From: Rhea pennata
Lineage: Eukaryota > Chordata > Aves > Rheiformes > Rheidae
Reading direction: 5' to 3'
Assembly (NCBI RefSeq): GCF_028389875.1
Contig: NC_084663.1
Span: forward strand, 116,321,301-116,385,300
DNA: 64,000 bases
The notes under the pieces were generated by a model. The model did no database searches. It worked only from the letters and a program-made list of their open reading frames with translations, and had not been told where the DNA came from. Below, piece after piece: positions 21,801-36,700 of this stretch (its first letter is position 1; each line of letters begins with the position of its first letter). The position numbers were made by a program, and so were the translations under genes.

Positions 21801-24690
21801 CTAGAATAACCCATCATCAACCCCATGAGTGTTACTTCAGAGATATAAGAACAATCACACAGTGCTACAAGTTTCATAATTTCACTTTACTCATCAGGCA
21901 TAGCTCAAAATTGCTACAGCTGTCCTGAAGAAGTATCTTCTATCCAGAGAGGCCACAGTAGTCTTCCTTACTGTTTGATAAATTAAGTAAAAAGTCAGAT
22001 TTCCATATCACTGGAATTCCGGTTCTCATTATCTTCTCTTCTGGCTGGAGAAAGCCCATGTTCCCTTGTGACAGTTATCAGAGTTAGAAATGCTAACAGA
22101 GGTGAGAAGTGTAGCATTTGATTTTTTTTTTTTTTTAACAGAATGCTGCCCAATAAGTGATTCCATCCCGTATCTCCTATAATCTGTTAAATTATTTCTC
22201 AGCTGTGCTGCTACAAGAAAGCAAGTGAAGAAACGGTATTTAACATACCAATCTTGCTTCAAATACACTTCCTTCTGGAAATACGACAGAAAGACATATG
22301 GGAACAAGAAGTCAAAAGCTTAGGATACTAGCAGAACAACAGGCTCAAGGTTTACACCACAAGTTTGATGCTGAAATTATGCAACATTTAGCATGCCACA
22401 TTAATGTTGTGCAGTCAGGCTGCAGGGGGATGCTTCCTCTTAAAACTAGAATATTAACTACTATCAGGACATTCTTGGAAATGGTACAAAACAGTGTTTT
22501 AAGTTTTTCATCTTTCTCTGTAGTTTTATACAGAATCCTTTAGAACAGGCCAAGACTGTAAAGACAGACCCCTAAATGTAAGTGCCTAAGTATGGACTCT
22601 TCAACTAACTTGCCAATATTTCCCAGGGTAGTTAAAGCCAATCACTGAAGCCAATAGGAGTTTGCTCCTATTCACTAAAAAATCTTATACAAGGATGTAA
22701 GAGTCAAACTACACAAATGTACAGTGTTGGTTACAGGTATCAGATTTCTAAAATTCCTGCTTTATAAAACATGCACATTAAACTGATCCAGGTCAAGTGA
22801 ATCATGAAGGCAGAATTTAATTTTGTGAATGGTGCTTGAGAATTCATGTTTACCTCTCCCCTGAACTCTCATTCAGTAGTAATATCTGCATGAATGTAGA
22901 ATTCATATATGTAGTTAGGAAACATGCAGTGTTTGTTAGGCTTTTAACATGTGCTATCACAAAAAAAAATTGGAAATGTAGTAAGTTTATCATTGTTAAT
23001 ATCCTGTATTAATAAAAAGTTGAATAATTCCTTTTTACAGGATCCACTTTATAATACACTAATACTCTGGTTAGCTCAGATAATATTACACTGTCTTTTA
23101 TACTTTAATGCAGATTACAAAAAGAACATGTAGCTACTTGGGAGCAAACCAGCAAGGGAGAAAAGACTAATACTTCAGCGTGCTTTAACAGGAAATGAAT
23201 ACCAAGCTCCATGAGAACTATGGTATACTAATTTTTGATAATATGTAATAATCAATGTAGGAATTTTGTTAAAAAGAGCATTAGACCATGCCTACAAAAC
23301 TGCAAACTGGTGCATTTAATTAAGATAATGGATCACAGAAGCTGAATAAAACAAAGCATCTGCAACAGCAATTTATTACTGGTCCAAATTACAGCATTTG
23401 CTCAGCACTCAGACCAAGTTGACAAATCAAACCCTATCACTTTCTGCAGTAGTTGCATGTAAAAAGAATCTAAAAAACTTTGCTCTGCAGATCATTTAAA
23501 ATATATGAGCACATACTCACAAAAATCAGTTACAATCTGGATCATCTTGTCCAAATTAAGAACAAGCAGCTGTAACAGCAGTGAATATGATCAAGGATAC
23601 AACTAAATTAAAACAACCTGAAGGTGTTTTTTTTTTTTTTTTTTTTTTTAGAAATTAGCACAAAAAATTTAGACACAATGTCCACAAGGGATCACTGCTC
23701 TGGAGCCACAAACATGCCACTGTTTGAAGTGATGGAAGAATTACATTGCAGGAATGAATGAAATTAGTGGAGATGAAACAGAATGTAACTTACATTACTA
23801 AGAAAGCATATGAAATCTTACAATAATCCATCAATTTAGAATTACTTTATAACATATCTTCCATTAAAAAAAATGGACAGATAGATAAGCTTCATTTTGA
23901 AGTTACAAAAGTTAGGAGAGTTCCTGTATTTTTACAGGTTACATAAGGTATTCTCAGACAAGGTTTTGGGGTTCAGATTTCTATAAGAGTCTCTTCAGAG
24001 CAATCTTCATTCTTTGAATTCAGCTTGCTGAAGCATGTTCTTCTATCCTGCCCACAATATCCGAAGAACATTTCTTCATTCTTCTTGTTAAACTACTGAA
24101 GCCCCTTCATCCCTATTTCCCCAAGCAGAGTCCTCACGATATACTTCATGATGCTGTCAGACAAAATCTTTCTTCTATGTTCTTATCTCAGCTTTGAAAA
24201 CCACATCATGGGCATGTTTAAGCAGCAGTTTAAGAGGACTTCATGAGAAACTAGTCACATAACCAGTCATCTATTCACACTGCTAAACCATATACTTGAG
24301 AACACAAGGTCCTTCAGTCTGAAGCATCTGATGTCCTTTGCTTAGTTTCCCATGGCAAACTGAAGGTGATGCTGTACCTACTTGTTTGCTTTGTCCAGTT
24401 CACATGTCTCAGACCTGTACAAGCACTAAGGCTACATTTAAATGGTCAGACCTGCAAGTACTTCTGGGCTCCTGGACTTGGATGCATATGTAGATTGCAT
24501 CTCATGTCCGCACAGGTGGTGAAACCCTGGCACACTCCATTTCCCATGTTTTGATTTCCCTAGGGATGAAACCTGACACATAGAATGAAAAGGAATGATG
24601 ACACAGTCTGGCCAACTCTTGAATTCAGATGATGGGGAGGGCAAGATGTCTTCCTTGCAATCTAGATACAGCATAAATGGTCGGGGGACA

Positions 24691-24724
<34 letters not shown>

Positions 24725-27700
24725 CTTCTCATGTTTTTCTTCCAGCTTAGGGAGAGATCAGATCTGGTCTCTCATATGCAGAGTTAAGCTCAACTGCTCA
24801 GTGAATCAAAGTGTTTTTAAGACAGGAGTCATTTGTCTCAACTTACTGAAAAGATTTAAGAGCAAAAGATACTGATACTAGGTTTTTTTTAATCTTTAAT
24901 CATGTAAAATGTCATAATCTCTATTTCTGCTAGTTTTGTTGTATCTTACATCTCCTTGTGAACAGTCCCCTGTAACTCTGAAATGTCAGGATGGAAGGAT
25001 TTTACATAACTACTTGATTTTATAACTTCTGCTTGAAATAAGACACTTATCAACATAAAATGCAATTACTTGAAAAAGAAACAGAGGGCTCTTAGTACTT
25101 CAGTTCTCCTACATTGTAAACGCACATATTAAGACAAACTTGTAATCTTAAATAACAAACAAAAACCCTATCTCTCTGACCCCTTGTTGATGAGACTGAC
25201 TATATGGCAACTCCATCCTCAACAATCCCAAACACAAGCTAATAAAAATGAAGGTAAATCCTTGATTTTTTAATTTATCAAATTCAGTTTCCTTGAGTTT
25301 GTAAGAGTAATAGAGCCACATAAGCAACATGGACATTTAATTTACTTCATTTCAATCTTCATTTTATAAAAGATGTTTCTTCTGTATACAGTGATACAGC
25401 ACACCGCAGAGTAACTTAATGCATTTCAAAGGCTTGGAATAAAAAGTTCAGGTTATGATGTGTAAGACATGAAAACATGAAACTTCAAATAATTGTAATA
25501 TAGTATTACAAAATTATTAAAAATGTCATTTAGCCATTAAGATATGTGTGTCTTGAAAAAATGTACAGTCAGGTAATCCTTATCACTATAGAACTCTCAG
25601 CCCATGATGAACATGAAAACTCTCTTCACCAAAGGATTTTTCTTAAACCAGTCTATATTTGTCAAATGGTCAAGATACTCTCAAAACAACTATTTACTGT
25701 TTTCGGATGTCTGCTCTGACAGACTCCATAAGCAGCCTGATTTTTTAAATGAGAAGAGGCTCACTAAAAAGTTCACTTAGAAGGGTGTCATTTTGAGCTT
25801 CCAACATGAAATATCCAAAAATCACTAGTCACAGTTGGAAAATTTACACATCAAATCCAAAAGAGCAATAAGCTCTCAGAGAGAGAGGAAAAAAAAAAAA
25901 AAAAAAACAAAAAAAAACTTAGTTTGTTCTGCAGCTAGCAATGCACATTTTTGGGCATAAACACACTTAACATTTTCGTGTCCTTGCCATGCTCTCATTT
26001 AGAGGTCAAAAGCACATAATTGGAACAATCCTATTATAATTAGTAGGAAACTTACAGTGCCTTTTGAGTATATACTTGACACTGAACCATAAAGTGCCAT
26101 CCTAAAATAACTATTTAGCAGACCCTTGTAACATTAAACAGCATGCAATCTCTTTAAAAATCTGAAAAAATATGAGAAATAATCTATGTAAGGTATCTGA
26201 AGTTAACTTGTTTCGCTTGTTGAAATAGTATATTCATAAAAAGGTTTCAAAACCTGTTACATAAGGTTTAATAAAAGTTGTTTTTTATTTTTATTAAAAT
26301 AAATGTATTCCATACAGAAAAAATGTCATTTTCATAGATTAAAAAAATAGTTTTAAAAGAATACTCTTCTGCTATATGTTTATAGCCATTATACATGTAA
26401 TAGTTAAGCCTAAAATACAGTTCATGTCACACAAATGTTTTTTGTTAAGATTATCTTTTATATACTATGAACTGCAGTTTGTTGAACTAGACAGCATCTC
26501 ATTCTGTCTTGAATTGTAATTTAAAATTTACTGCTTTTTTGTTTCTTCATAAAATAACAATAACACTAGTCTTACTGCTTCTTCTGTGCAAAATCAAGCC
26601 TTTAAAAATTATTTAAAAGCTAAACAGGACAGAAATTTGAACAAATGTTGAAAAATCCACTTTAGTTTCCCATAAACTGTAAATGAGTAGCAAAACAAAA
26701 ATCTTAATTTAAATTCAGGAAACAATAAACTGAAGAATATATATGAAAAAGAACTTACCAAGAAGTGGAATAGCTTGGGTAACAGGAGCAGGTACATTAG
26801 TAGGTGCTACAGGAGGTGGAACAGTCCCGTACATTTTAGAACTATCACTGGTTTCAGTATTCCCTCTGGATCCAGAAACCACTGTAGGGATGGGATTTCC
26901 AACAGATGCATCTTTTGTAGTGTCTTCATTTACACCAGCTGCTGTAGCTAAGAAACAATTGCATTGACATTAAAAAAAAAAAAAAAAAAAAAGTCAGTTT
27001 CTCTGCCTGTATGGTATCTTTTTCTATAGCCACTTGCCTAAGACTCAAACACTTACAATTGGGGATGTTTACTGCTGGAGTGTGAGGAACAGATACTGGA
27101 GGAGTTATAGGTGGAGGTGGTCCAGGAGGAAGAAAGCCTATAAGAAAAGTACATATTAACATAGCATATCGCTTTTCCAAAATCTGGTGGTGTAGCTTAT
27201 GTTGCAAATACTTTTACTGGCTATGTGATTAAAAAAATGGACTTAGTATTTCTAGAAATACATAAATATACCTGGGGGTAAATGCATTGGGTTAAACCCG
27301 GGTCGTAAAAACGGAGGTGGTGGTGGCGGCGGCACCCCAGGAGCAAATCCAGGAGGTGGGATTCCTAAAGGTGCTGTGAAAGCAGGTGGTTGGAGTGCAC
27401 CAACCACAGGAGGACCTGATGGATGTGGCGGAACCTATGAAGAGGAAAAAAGTGTTATATCAAGGCTGAATGGATTATGTGTTGTTTAAATGCAGACTTC
27501 TTTCTTCTGTGCTTGGTCCATCAAAACAAGAAAATTTAAGCTATCTTAAATTACATTGCAATAAGGTGTCTTAAATAATTCATCTAATTAGAAGTCAAAG
27601 AACTCCAGCTTAAAATATCAACATTAATCTTGTTTGCCTCTGTTCTTAAAGAAAGAATGATCCTCTGTGGTAAAGCAATGCTAAGACATGCTGATCTATC

Positions 27701-30700
27701 ATCTAAATATAGCCTTTATACAGTAGTTGGACTAAATTTTACTAATCAGCATGATATACTATTATGCACGTAACTTTGGAACTATTAAAAAGACTATTTA
27801 TTTAAACTACTTGAGTTTGCATACTACATTATAATGACTTTTACTTCCTTGGTCAATTATTATTATTATGATTTTCATTCCAATTCATGTGAAGCGGCTT
27901 CTGGATTGAAGCCAATCTAAAATAAATCAACCGTCAAAATAGTTTTCATTAATACAAAAACTACATTATATACTACTAATTAATAGCCTCTATATTAGAG
28001 TGTCACTTTTAGTTTTATAATAATCTGCTGACTGGGCCCAAGTATAAAGCTAAGCTCACTGAACAGGATGTGGAAAACTACCGCATATGACATAACATGA
28101 GAAATTGGCAGAGGTGACAGATAATGTGAAACACTGACAAAACTTAAGAGAGAGCACCATGAAGGACTGCTGGTTTTTGATGGTGGTTAAGGGGGTGTTA
28201 TGTGAACAACCACCAAACTTCACAGGGGGGAGAATTGTGGGGACTTTTCAGGGAACAGGACTTTGTAAGGCCACGGTGCCAGAAATACCATACAAGGCCA
28301 AGATTAATTGGATGAACATTAATTTTGAGTAACCCTCGAGGTGCTTCCATTAATCACAACTAAAAACTAGGGAAAGTGCTTCAAAAATCTTGTAACCTAA
28401 CAGCCTTGGTAGGTCTTCTTTTGTTTGTTTTAAAGAGCGATAATCCTCCAAAGGAAAACAACTTCAGAAAAGTAGCTAGTGATAGAATTGCTGACTGCAG
28501 TAATTTTCAATTAAGCAAGTGTGTACATACAGAACGCGAATATAACAAAGAATCAAAATGGGGTATCAATAAGGTAAAAGATTTAAAATAGATGGGAAAT
28601 TAGTTAAGTGCTCTCAGTACTTAATAGGTTAGAAGTTGGGAAAATTGTGGATGAAGCATATGACTTCCAAATTTTTCCAGTTTTCTTCCAAAAAGTTAAC
28701 ATTCTAATGTGTATTTGTAACTAACGTGTTAAAACTTTTCCTTTAAACAAAGGGAGAGAAAAGGTGGTGGTAAAAAAAAATAAAAATAAATAAATCTATG
28801 CATAGATGTCATAATGTCTGATTTAAAGTTAGATTTAAAGCATGTAAGTTTCTCTGTTAAAGAGATGAAACCAACAGATAATAAACACTGACAAGTAATA
28901 CACACAGAGGAATGGTGAAGTTTAAGAATAACAGGTAATGAATTAGATAAAACAGAAATGCTACTGAGCAGAGCCTTTATTAATGGGGAGTCAAATACTG
29001 GGAAAAATTTATTCCAGTAGCAACACTAGGACTTGGAATAATTAACCTCTCAATAATTCACGCTGAGAATACCCGGTGCATCAGGTTTGGCCTACGTCCA
29101 GGTACAACTGTTCCTTATTGCATACCTCTCAGACCGAGAGCCTCAAAGAAGAAAAATAGGCCTAGTCTACTTACACTGCTTCAAGAGAGGTAAATATGCA
29201 AGAGCACCTGGAGTCCCCAGGAAAGGCTGCCAGGGAGGAGCTAATTTCAAATGCAAGGGGTAAATGATGGACCAATACACAATTGCTACATGCACATATT
29301 TGAAGAAGGAATGTAGGATTGGGTAATACAGCCAGAAATTTGGCAAGTACACACTCAAGTTGGATCTTGGTTTCTAGCGAGCAACCCATTGAGAAGGGAC
29401 TTCGGGTTGGGCTGGAAAACTTATGGGAGGGTTGGCCACAGCAAGCCCCTCAAACTTCAATACATGACCCCCAGCAAAAAACATGTTAGAACTGACACAA
29501 CTGGTAACTTTCAACTGAAATTAATTCTAGATAACCAAGAAATGGATTTAACTTGATCTTTAACACTGCAATATAACTTAAAAATAAATATGGACGTACG
29601 CTCAGAGTAGCCACTGAGATGGATTACCCAGACCTGCAGGAGGGGGACCATAACCAGCAACAGTTCAGGTACGTGAACTGACAGGGAAGAGCAGCGCTCA
29701 CTCCAGTAACACAAAGCAAGTAAAGCATTCCACCTAGCTTGCCAACAGCCAAGGACCCTGTGGCTGAGAAGAGGCTGTGGGAGCTCTCAAGGCCAAAGAA
29801 CTAGACTTACCTACATGGGCTTTTACTCTTACAGGGACATTATTGATTTTAAGTGCCTTACTATATACAGGTTGCATTAAAGGGTGAAGGCAGTGCCAGC
29901 AATGACAGGTCAGATTGCAGCTACTTGCACCTCTCGCTGGTAACGTACAGCAGCGCTGGGCTCCCACCCATGTGTGGGCAACCCACTTAAGGGGTACCAT
30001 GGGAGGCTCATTCCAGCTCTACCAGAGAGCAGAGTGATGCAGCTCCTTCTGATCGTACCTTTAAGTGGAGGAATGTTAGGGCTGCAGGCAGGTGACAAAG
30101 ACTAGGCCCTGGCCTGAAGTGAAGCTAACTGAACAGGATGTGAGAAACTACTGGACACAACATTAGAAACTGCCAGAGGTCACAGACAACAACACGAGCT
30201 GACAAAAGTTACAGACAGCACGGTGAGGGATGACTGAATTTTGCAGGTGGTTAAGGGGAGTGTTATATGAGCAATGACCAAACTTCACAGTGGATTGGAG
30301 AAGAACCCTGAGGATCTTTCAGGGAGCAGGACCTTGCAAGGCCGGCACCACCAAGGTAACCATATCCAGGAATACCATACAAGAATGGTATTACCTAGGT
30401 AATGGTATCACAGTTATATAGATTTATGTATAGATTGAGCAAAATTGGGACCAACAAGGAAAAAGTAATTTGAAGAGAGTTGTTTACTTGGGAGAAGATT
30501 TAGTCAGAGAAAGGGAGGAACAAGCACAGCAAAAAAGGTGGTCAAGAAGCAAGAAAAGGAAGAATAAGATATGGCAACCATGCAGCCAGAGCTGCTTGGG
30601 GGTACCTGTTAGGTAGCCCTGTGCTTGATCACCACAGCCTAAATCAGGACAATGCAGCAAACTTGCTGTCCTGGCACATCATGTATATAAATGATGCCTT

Positions 30701-33700
30701 CATGGTCAGAGGGACTGACCAGGGTGGACAGGGTGCTTTCCCTGGTTGCCAGGGGAGCACCCACACAGATGGAGCGTGCTGGCATCACTGGGCCAACACT
30801 AATTCCAGATTTGACAGAACGAGCGGCTACCCACTACTTTGTGGCAACCTCCATACATCTTACAGCCCTAAACACTGAAGCCAAGTAAGAATGAAAGCAA
30901 CTCTACTTGCATCACAAGCAAAACCACATCAGCTAGATAAATTGCAAAAGTATTTAAAAAGTGATTTAAAGAACAACAACAGAAAGTTCAATGAACTGCT
31001 TTCTTTAAGTATTATGTCACATTTACATATCTGAATAGCAAAAAAAGGGTTACTTTTACCACTAACACCATTTATATCATCACAGCTAAACCAAATTTGT
31101 AAGTTTTGAGAACTATTTACAAATCATTGAACTATTTTAATTTATAGCACCCTGGAGAAGACAACTATGAGTGAAGATAGGGACAAAGACCAAGTCTGGC
31201 TCCCCGATCCTAGTCTGAAGGGCAACTCTTCTATCTGGAGAGCAGCTCTGCAGAGAAGGAGTTGGGAGTGCTGGTGGATGACAAGTTGACCACGAGCCAG
31301 CAACGTGCCCTTGTGGCCAGAAAGGCCAATGGTCTCCTGGGGTGCATCAGGAAGACTGCTGCCAGCAGACTGAGGAAGGCAATCCCGCCCCTCTACTCAG
31401 CCCTGGGGAAGCCTCATCTCGAGGACTGCGTCCAGTTCTGGGCTCCCTAGTCCAAGAGAGACATGGAGCTGCTGCAGAGAGTCCAGCGTAGGGCTACGAA
31501 GATGATCAGAGAGCTGGAGCACCTGCCCTATGAGGAACGGCTGCGAGAGCTGGGCCTCTTCAGCCTGGGGAAGGGAAGACTGAGGGGGGATCTTACCAAT
31601 GTGTACAAGTACCTGAAGGGAGGGTGTCAAGGGGACGGGGACAAACTCTTTTCAGTTGTCCCGTGTGACAGGACAAGAGGCAATGGGCAGAAATTGAACC
31701 ACAGGAAGTTCTACCTGAATGTGAGGGGGAATTTCTTCACTGTGAGAGTGACAGAGCCCAGAGAGGTTGTGGAGTCTCCTTCTCTGGAGATCTTCAAGGC
31801 CTGCCTGGATGCAACCCTGTCTACCATGCTCTAGGTGACCCTGCTTGAGCAGGGAGGTTGAACTAGATGATCTCCAGAGATCCCTTTCAACCTTACTGAT
31901 TCTATGATTCTATGAATTTGCAAAGACCGCAGGAAAAGTTTCTTTGCTATAGTAAAAAACAACTGGAACAAACTATCTTCGCTCTCACGTTATGAAACTG
32001 GTGGGTTTCTTATTCACAGTTTGTTTTTCAGAATAAATTCTATTAAAATAAAAAACATCACCAACATTAATTAGTTTATTTTAATTTTAGCTAATTGGTA
32101 TTAAAGCTCTCTGAAATTCAAAAATTGACCCACATGTTCATTTTCTGAAAATACTTTACAGCATTACAAGAATTCAGTGTCAGATCATCAAAATTCAACG
32201 TTTCACATTCTGAAATCACGGGGCTGGCTAAATTATTTTTGTCTTTGAATAATTTGAGTTCAGGATCTCAACATTTCACGTTCTGAAATCATGGGGCTGG
32301 CTAAATTATTTTTTTCTTTGAATAATTTGAGTTCAGGATCTTTTCTGAGTATCTGTCATATTGTGGTTCACAAATCATATTTTCCCAAGATTTAAAATAG
32401 TTTTATTCAAACTTTTTCCTTTTTGGAGAAGGTACTATTTTAAGTGACCCAAAAAACTAATACAATAAAAGAAGTAAGAATCTTTTCTCAATCAGTAAAG
32501 CTAAAAGAAAAACAGATTATAAAACATTGGAGGGAATAAAATATCATGCAGTGATAGTTAACAGTAAAATTTTAGACAGAGCTGTTTTAAAGAATGAATA
32601 TACAACAACAACTTTGACTGAAGAAGCCAGATAGCAGCAAATAAACAGCATGAAAATTTTTAAATCGAATTTCCAAAGGCTATTCAAAAAAAAAAAAAAA
32701 AAAAGCAATTTGCTTATTCTACAAGGTTTATAACTTATTTAAACCATTTTACAAAGTTTATAACTTATTTAAACCAAGAGCAAGGGAAATTAGCTAAAAA
32801 GAATCAAAAAAAAAATCATGCAATCATAAAACAAAGGATGCAACTCACCCTATAATAAAAAGAATCTACTGTAATAACTTATTCTGGATTGAGATATTAG
32901 AGATTTACGTTACTTTGAAGAAAGATCTGATAGGCTTTCTGAAGAAAGATTCTGCAGGCTTCCCTGCATTAGCATTTTGGTTTAAAGCAGCATGAGTTTT
33001 TGAAACAAATCCTCCATCATTCCCACTAACTATGTGTTGACTCAGTTCCCAGGACTGTTTGGGTACAGGCTACATCCCTTTCCAAAGGAACGAAACCTGA
33101 AGTTCTGTTCCTGCTGGACATAAAATGGGCTCCAAACCCTAACGAACTTGGTTTTTCAAGTCTTCCATTGCCACTGTGACTTAGCAGAACAGGAAAAGCT
33201 CCTCAGTTACACTGTGTCGCTCTCTTATAAGAGAGAAAGGTCAAGTAACTGATTTCAGGTGCTTACTAGATTTAGAGCACAGGAAAATCCCCTATGTAAG
33301 TGGCCAGCATGGCCAGTCTGCTAACAAGAGCAGTTACAACTGAGGATAACGACATGAAATGTACAAACAAAATCAACTATTCAAGCTATCAATCATCATG
33401 TGTCCTCCCTCCCTGTAACTTACGTATTGCTACCCTAAATTATTATTTAAAGTTTTATTTGAGATAGCCAGAGCAAATGAGAAGCAACTCTCACCTGTGG
33501 AGGAGGTACAGTTATTGGTGCAGGCATGGGAACGGGAATTGGAACAGGTAAAGCTTTGGGTATAGGAGACACTGGCTCATTATGTGTAGCTTCTGCACCT
33601 CCATTTTGAGCTACTTCATTTTCAGACTTCTTGGGAATCCCCTTCCACTCTACATTAAAAAAAAAAGGAAAAAAAAGAAAAAAAGAAAAAGAAAATCAGT

Positions 33701-36700
33701 AGTTCAGCAGAAGTGGACAAATAGTCAAGTACTGCCATGTAAAATCGGTATGTTTTATGATGTTTAAAACAATGAACCAGGCTAAAAAATACGTTTTTCA
33801 AATAATGAGAAGCCCATAGCAATAAGAATTATTTAAAGGGTATTTCTGAAGATAAAAATCTCCAAATTACTTTGAATACAGTACACCAAACCACTGGCAC
33901 TGAAGCATGGTAAGTAAATCTATTCCTTTCATTAGTCACTTCACAGTTCAGTTCTTTGCATTGACTGCGTGTATGCATGGCCAGGATTCTAAAGCATATT
34001 ACCTATAACAAAAACAGTAAGGCTGTTTTGAGACAAGCTTTCAATAGATTTCATTATTCTAGGGCAATCTGAAGAGTTATTTTTGAAAACTCAATATTTA
34101 CAGCTCAAAGCAAAATGAGAATACAACAGTACAGAATCACAGCAAAGTAAAAGGAACATCAAATACAGGTTTAAATTGATTTTAGAGCAGAAACACAGCT
34201 TCTGCTGTCTGTCAATACCTCTTGAGAAAAGCCAGCTGAGGAAGACAAAGGTGAGGAGACAAAAGGAGGCATCATGGAAAAGAGGAAAAAAAAATTGAGA
34301 CTGGAACACACTACAGTTATGTTTATTACTAATTGGACTTTCATTTACAAAACACACTTGATTTATTTGTGTGCAGTTCTCATGAAGAGATGTTACTGTT
34401 TAGATTAACAGCCACCTAGCTACGGCAAACTAGATAGAATGACGTAACAGTCAAATCACATTTCAGTAGCTAGACAGCACATCATTCAATGCTTGCATAG
34501 TTAAAATCAGCAAAGTAATCTAGAGTATCAGTTCAAAGATAAATGCAGTACTTACATAAAAACTGAAATTATTTATTATGCTTAAAACCACATCAGCTAG
34601 CACTAAAGCTTATCACTAGCAATTCTGTATCGATATAACCTGTAACTGATTGAAGCTACTGATTATAACAGGTGTAATTTTCTTAATTTAAACAAAAAAA
34701 AAAAACTGCTATTTTCACTGCTTACATACAAAATAATGAAGATTCTATTTAGGTCAAAATAATACAACACTTGCTAAAGGAACTGAAGCTCTTACATGCA
34801 TGAAAACAAAAGGCAGTTTGAAGGGAAATATTTAAGGTGCTGTCAGCTCAGCTGCTACGCAGGTACTTCAAATGCAAGCTCTCTTGCCAGGAATACCTCC
34901 CACAAACCGGAGGGGGTCTGTGCTGGCTCGGGGCTGCCAAGTACCACACGCTCCCGAGGTGGATTACTGTCAAGGGCAAACTGCAGCGCAGCTGACAGGT
35001 CCAAGCAGTTGTTTAGCCCAATCTCTCCTTGCACTAGAATTGCAAAATGCCTAGTAACAGACTGCTGCTGACTACTTAGGCACTCTCTGCAATCCACAAG
35101 ATACACATACTCCATCTCTTAGACATTTGAAGGCTTTTATATGCAACTTAAACAGTCAGGAAAGTCAGCCACACCAACTTCAGCACACAGCATAAAGGAC
35201 AACTATTTAAAAACATCTTAAGGTCTAGCAACATTTTACCTGGACTAAGAGTTTCGTTGTCCAGCATTCCCCCTTCACAAAAGCTTTCAAGATCTTCAGG
35301 TTTCACTTTGTCCCATGGTATGTAGGTAACACCCAATTCTACATCCCAATACTGCTTGTAATCTGGCTTTATTCCTTTATTCAAAGCCCATGCAATCTTG
35401 GGAAAAAATACATGTAGTCAGTAAAACGTTTTCATTTTAAATGTTTTAATTTTCAGTTTTCAAAGAACAGCATTATAGTTTGAGGTTAGGAAGCAAAAGT
35501 GAATACTCCAATTGAAACAGCAGGAAAAATACTCTGAAATAAGAGTTACTTAAAGCAGAATTAGTTCTTATGAGCTATTCTGGCTTGATTCTTGCATACA
35601 ATTTCTAGAAGTGGTTTCAATTCAGCTAACTTTATTTTGCTTAGAGAACAGCGCCACTCTCAAGTATGACATTCTACAAAAGAAAGAACTTTGCTAATAA
35701 ATGAGTTCTACTGTATTTATTAGTACTCTTTGAAGCATTACCATATATAATTAAACTCAGTTATAAGAAAAAATAACTAGCATCAAGAAAAACATAGTTA
35801 ACAGTCAGCTGTGATGATTAAAAGAAGGACACCCTTTTTGCTGGTCAAAGATGATATTACCAGCAATCTTTTATGGAATCTAATTCATTAGGGAAACGAA
35901 ATATATTATAGAATAGAAAGAATACTTACAAATAAAAGCACAGTTCATTTACATAAAATTACAAAACAGCCTATGTAGAATACATAGTCTAGAATACATT
36001 AAAAAAGATTACAATAATTTTAGAACAATTTGACACTTTCCAAAAAATAAAAAATAAAAATACCTTTATAGATTTCTGATTGACTTTGAAGTTGCCTCGG
36101 CTCAATTTTTGTAGGGCACGATAAGCATCTTGTCTGTGCACCATTACAATATAGGCACATCCTCTAGGCGGTATCATCTGTTTGCATTTTAAGAAAAAAC
36201 ATTAGTTTTGCTGCCACAATAACAACGTAATGAACAACATAAAAGTTTAATTACACTTAGCTGGAGCATCAGCAGGTTTCTCAGAAAAGACTATAGAAGT
36301 ATGAAATGTTTAAGTGTTTGTAGACCTACGACAGCAAGCATCTTCCTGAAATAAGAACTTCTGGCAAATGAGAAGCAGCTTCATACATGCAAGGCTTATA
36401 ACTGTATTCCATGTGAGAAGAAGGATTAGTGTTGCATATTTAATCCTTAAAATGGCTAAAAACTAGTATTCATGCAAGTGCTGTGGCCTTGGAATTAGTT
36501 AATCTGTTGGAAGAATCAATAAGCTCTAATATCTCACTTTGTTCCAAATCACACAAATTGCCAACTACTCCTTCATATTCAATTTTATCTGCAGGTTTAC
36601 TAAAACAGTTATTATTTTTAATGTATCTGAGGGGAAAAAACTCTATCTTGTTTTAAACAATTTGGAAAGTGCAAGAAAGTCACAACCACAAGAAGTTAAG

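Larger units (their letters stand above)
27435..33494 (-). other. SCAF4: SCAF4 intron 16 (6.1 kb), transposon landing zone
   Basis: Contains two related LTR-retrovirus 3' fragments, a CR1 copy, a 73-bp tandem duplication, a 30-bp tandem duplication at about 32720-32778 and a 16-bp perfect palindrome at 33220-33235. It is the only SCAF4 intron with recognisable mobile elements. Confidence 0.65.

Noticed and set aside
28033..30864. The repeat pair as 5' and 3' LTRs of one provirus
   Set aside because: Both copies are preceded by the same internal sequence and purine tract, which fits two 3' ends, not a 5'/3' LTR pair.
31262..31834. Open frames that could be annotated as a protein gene
   Set aside because: They are the C-terminal end of CR1 ORF2 in a 5'-truncated, stop-containing copy.
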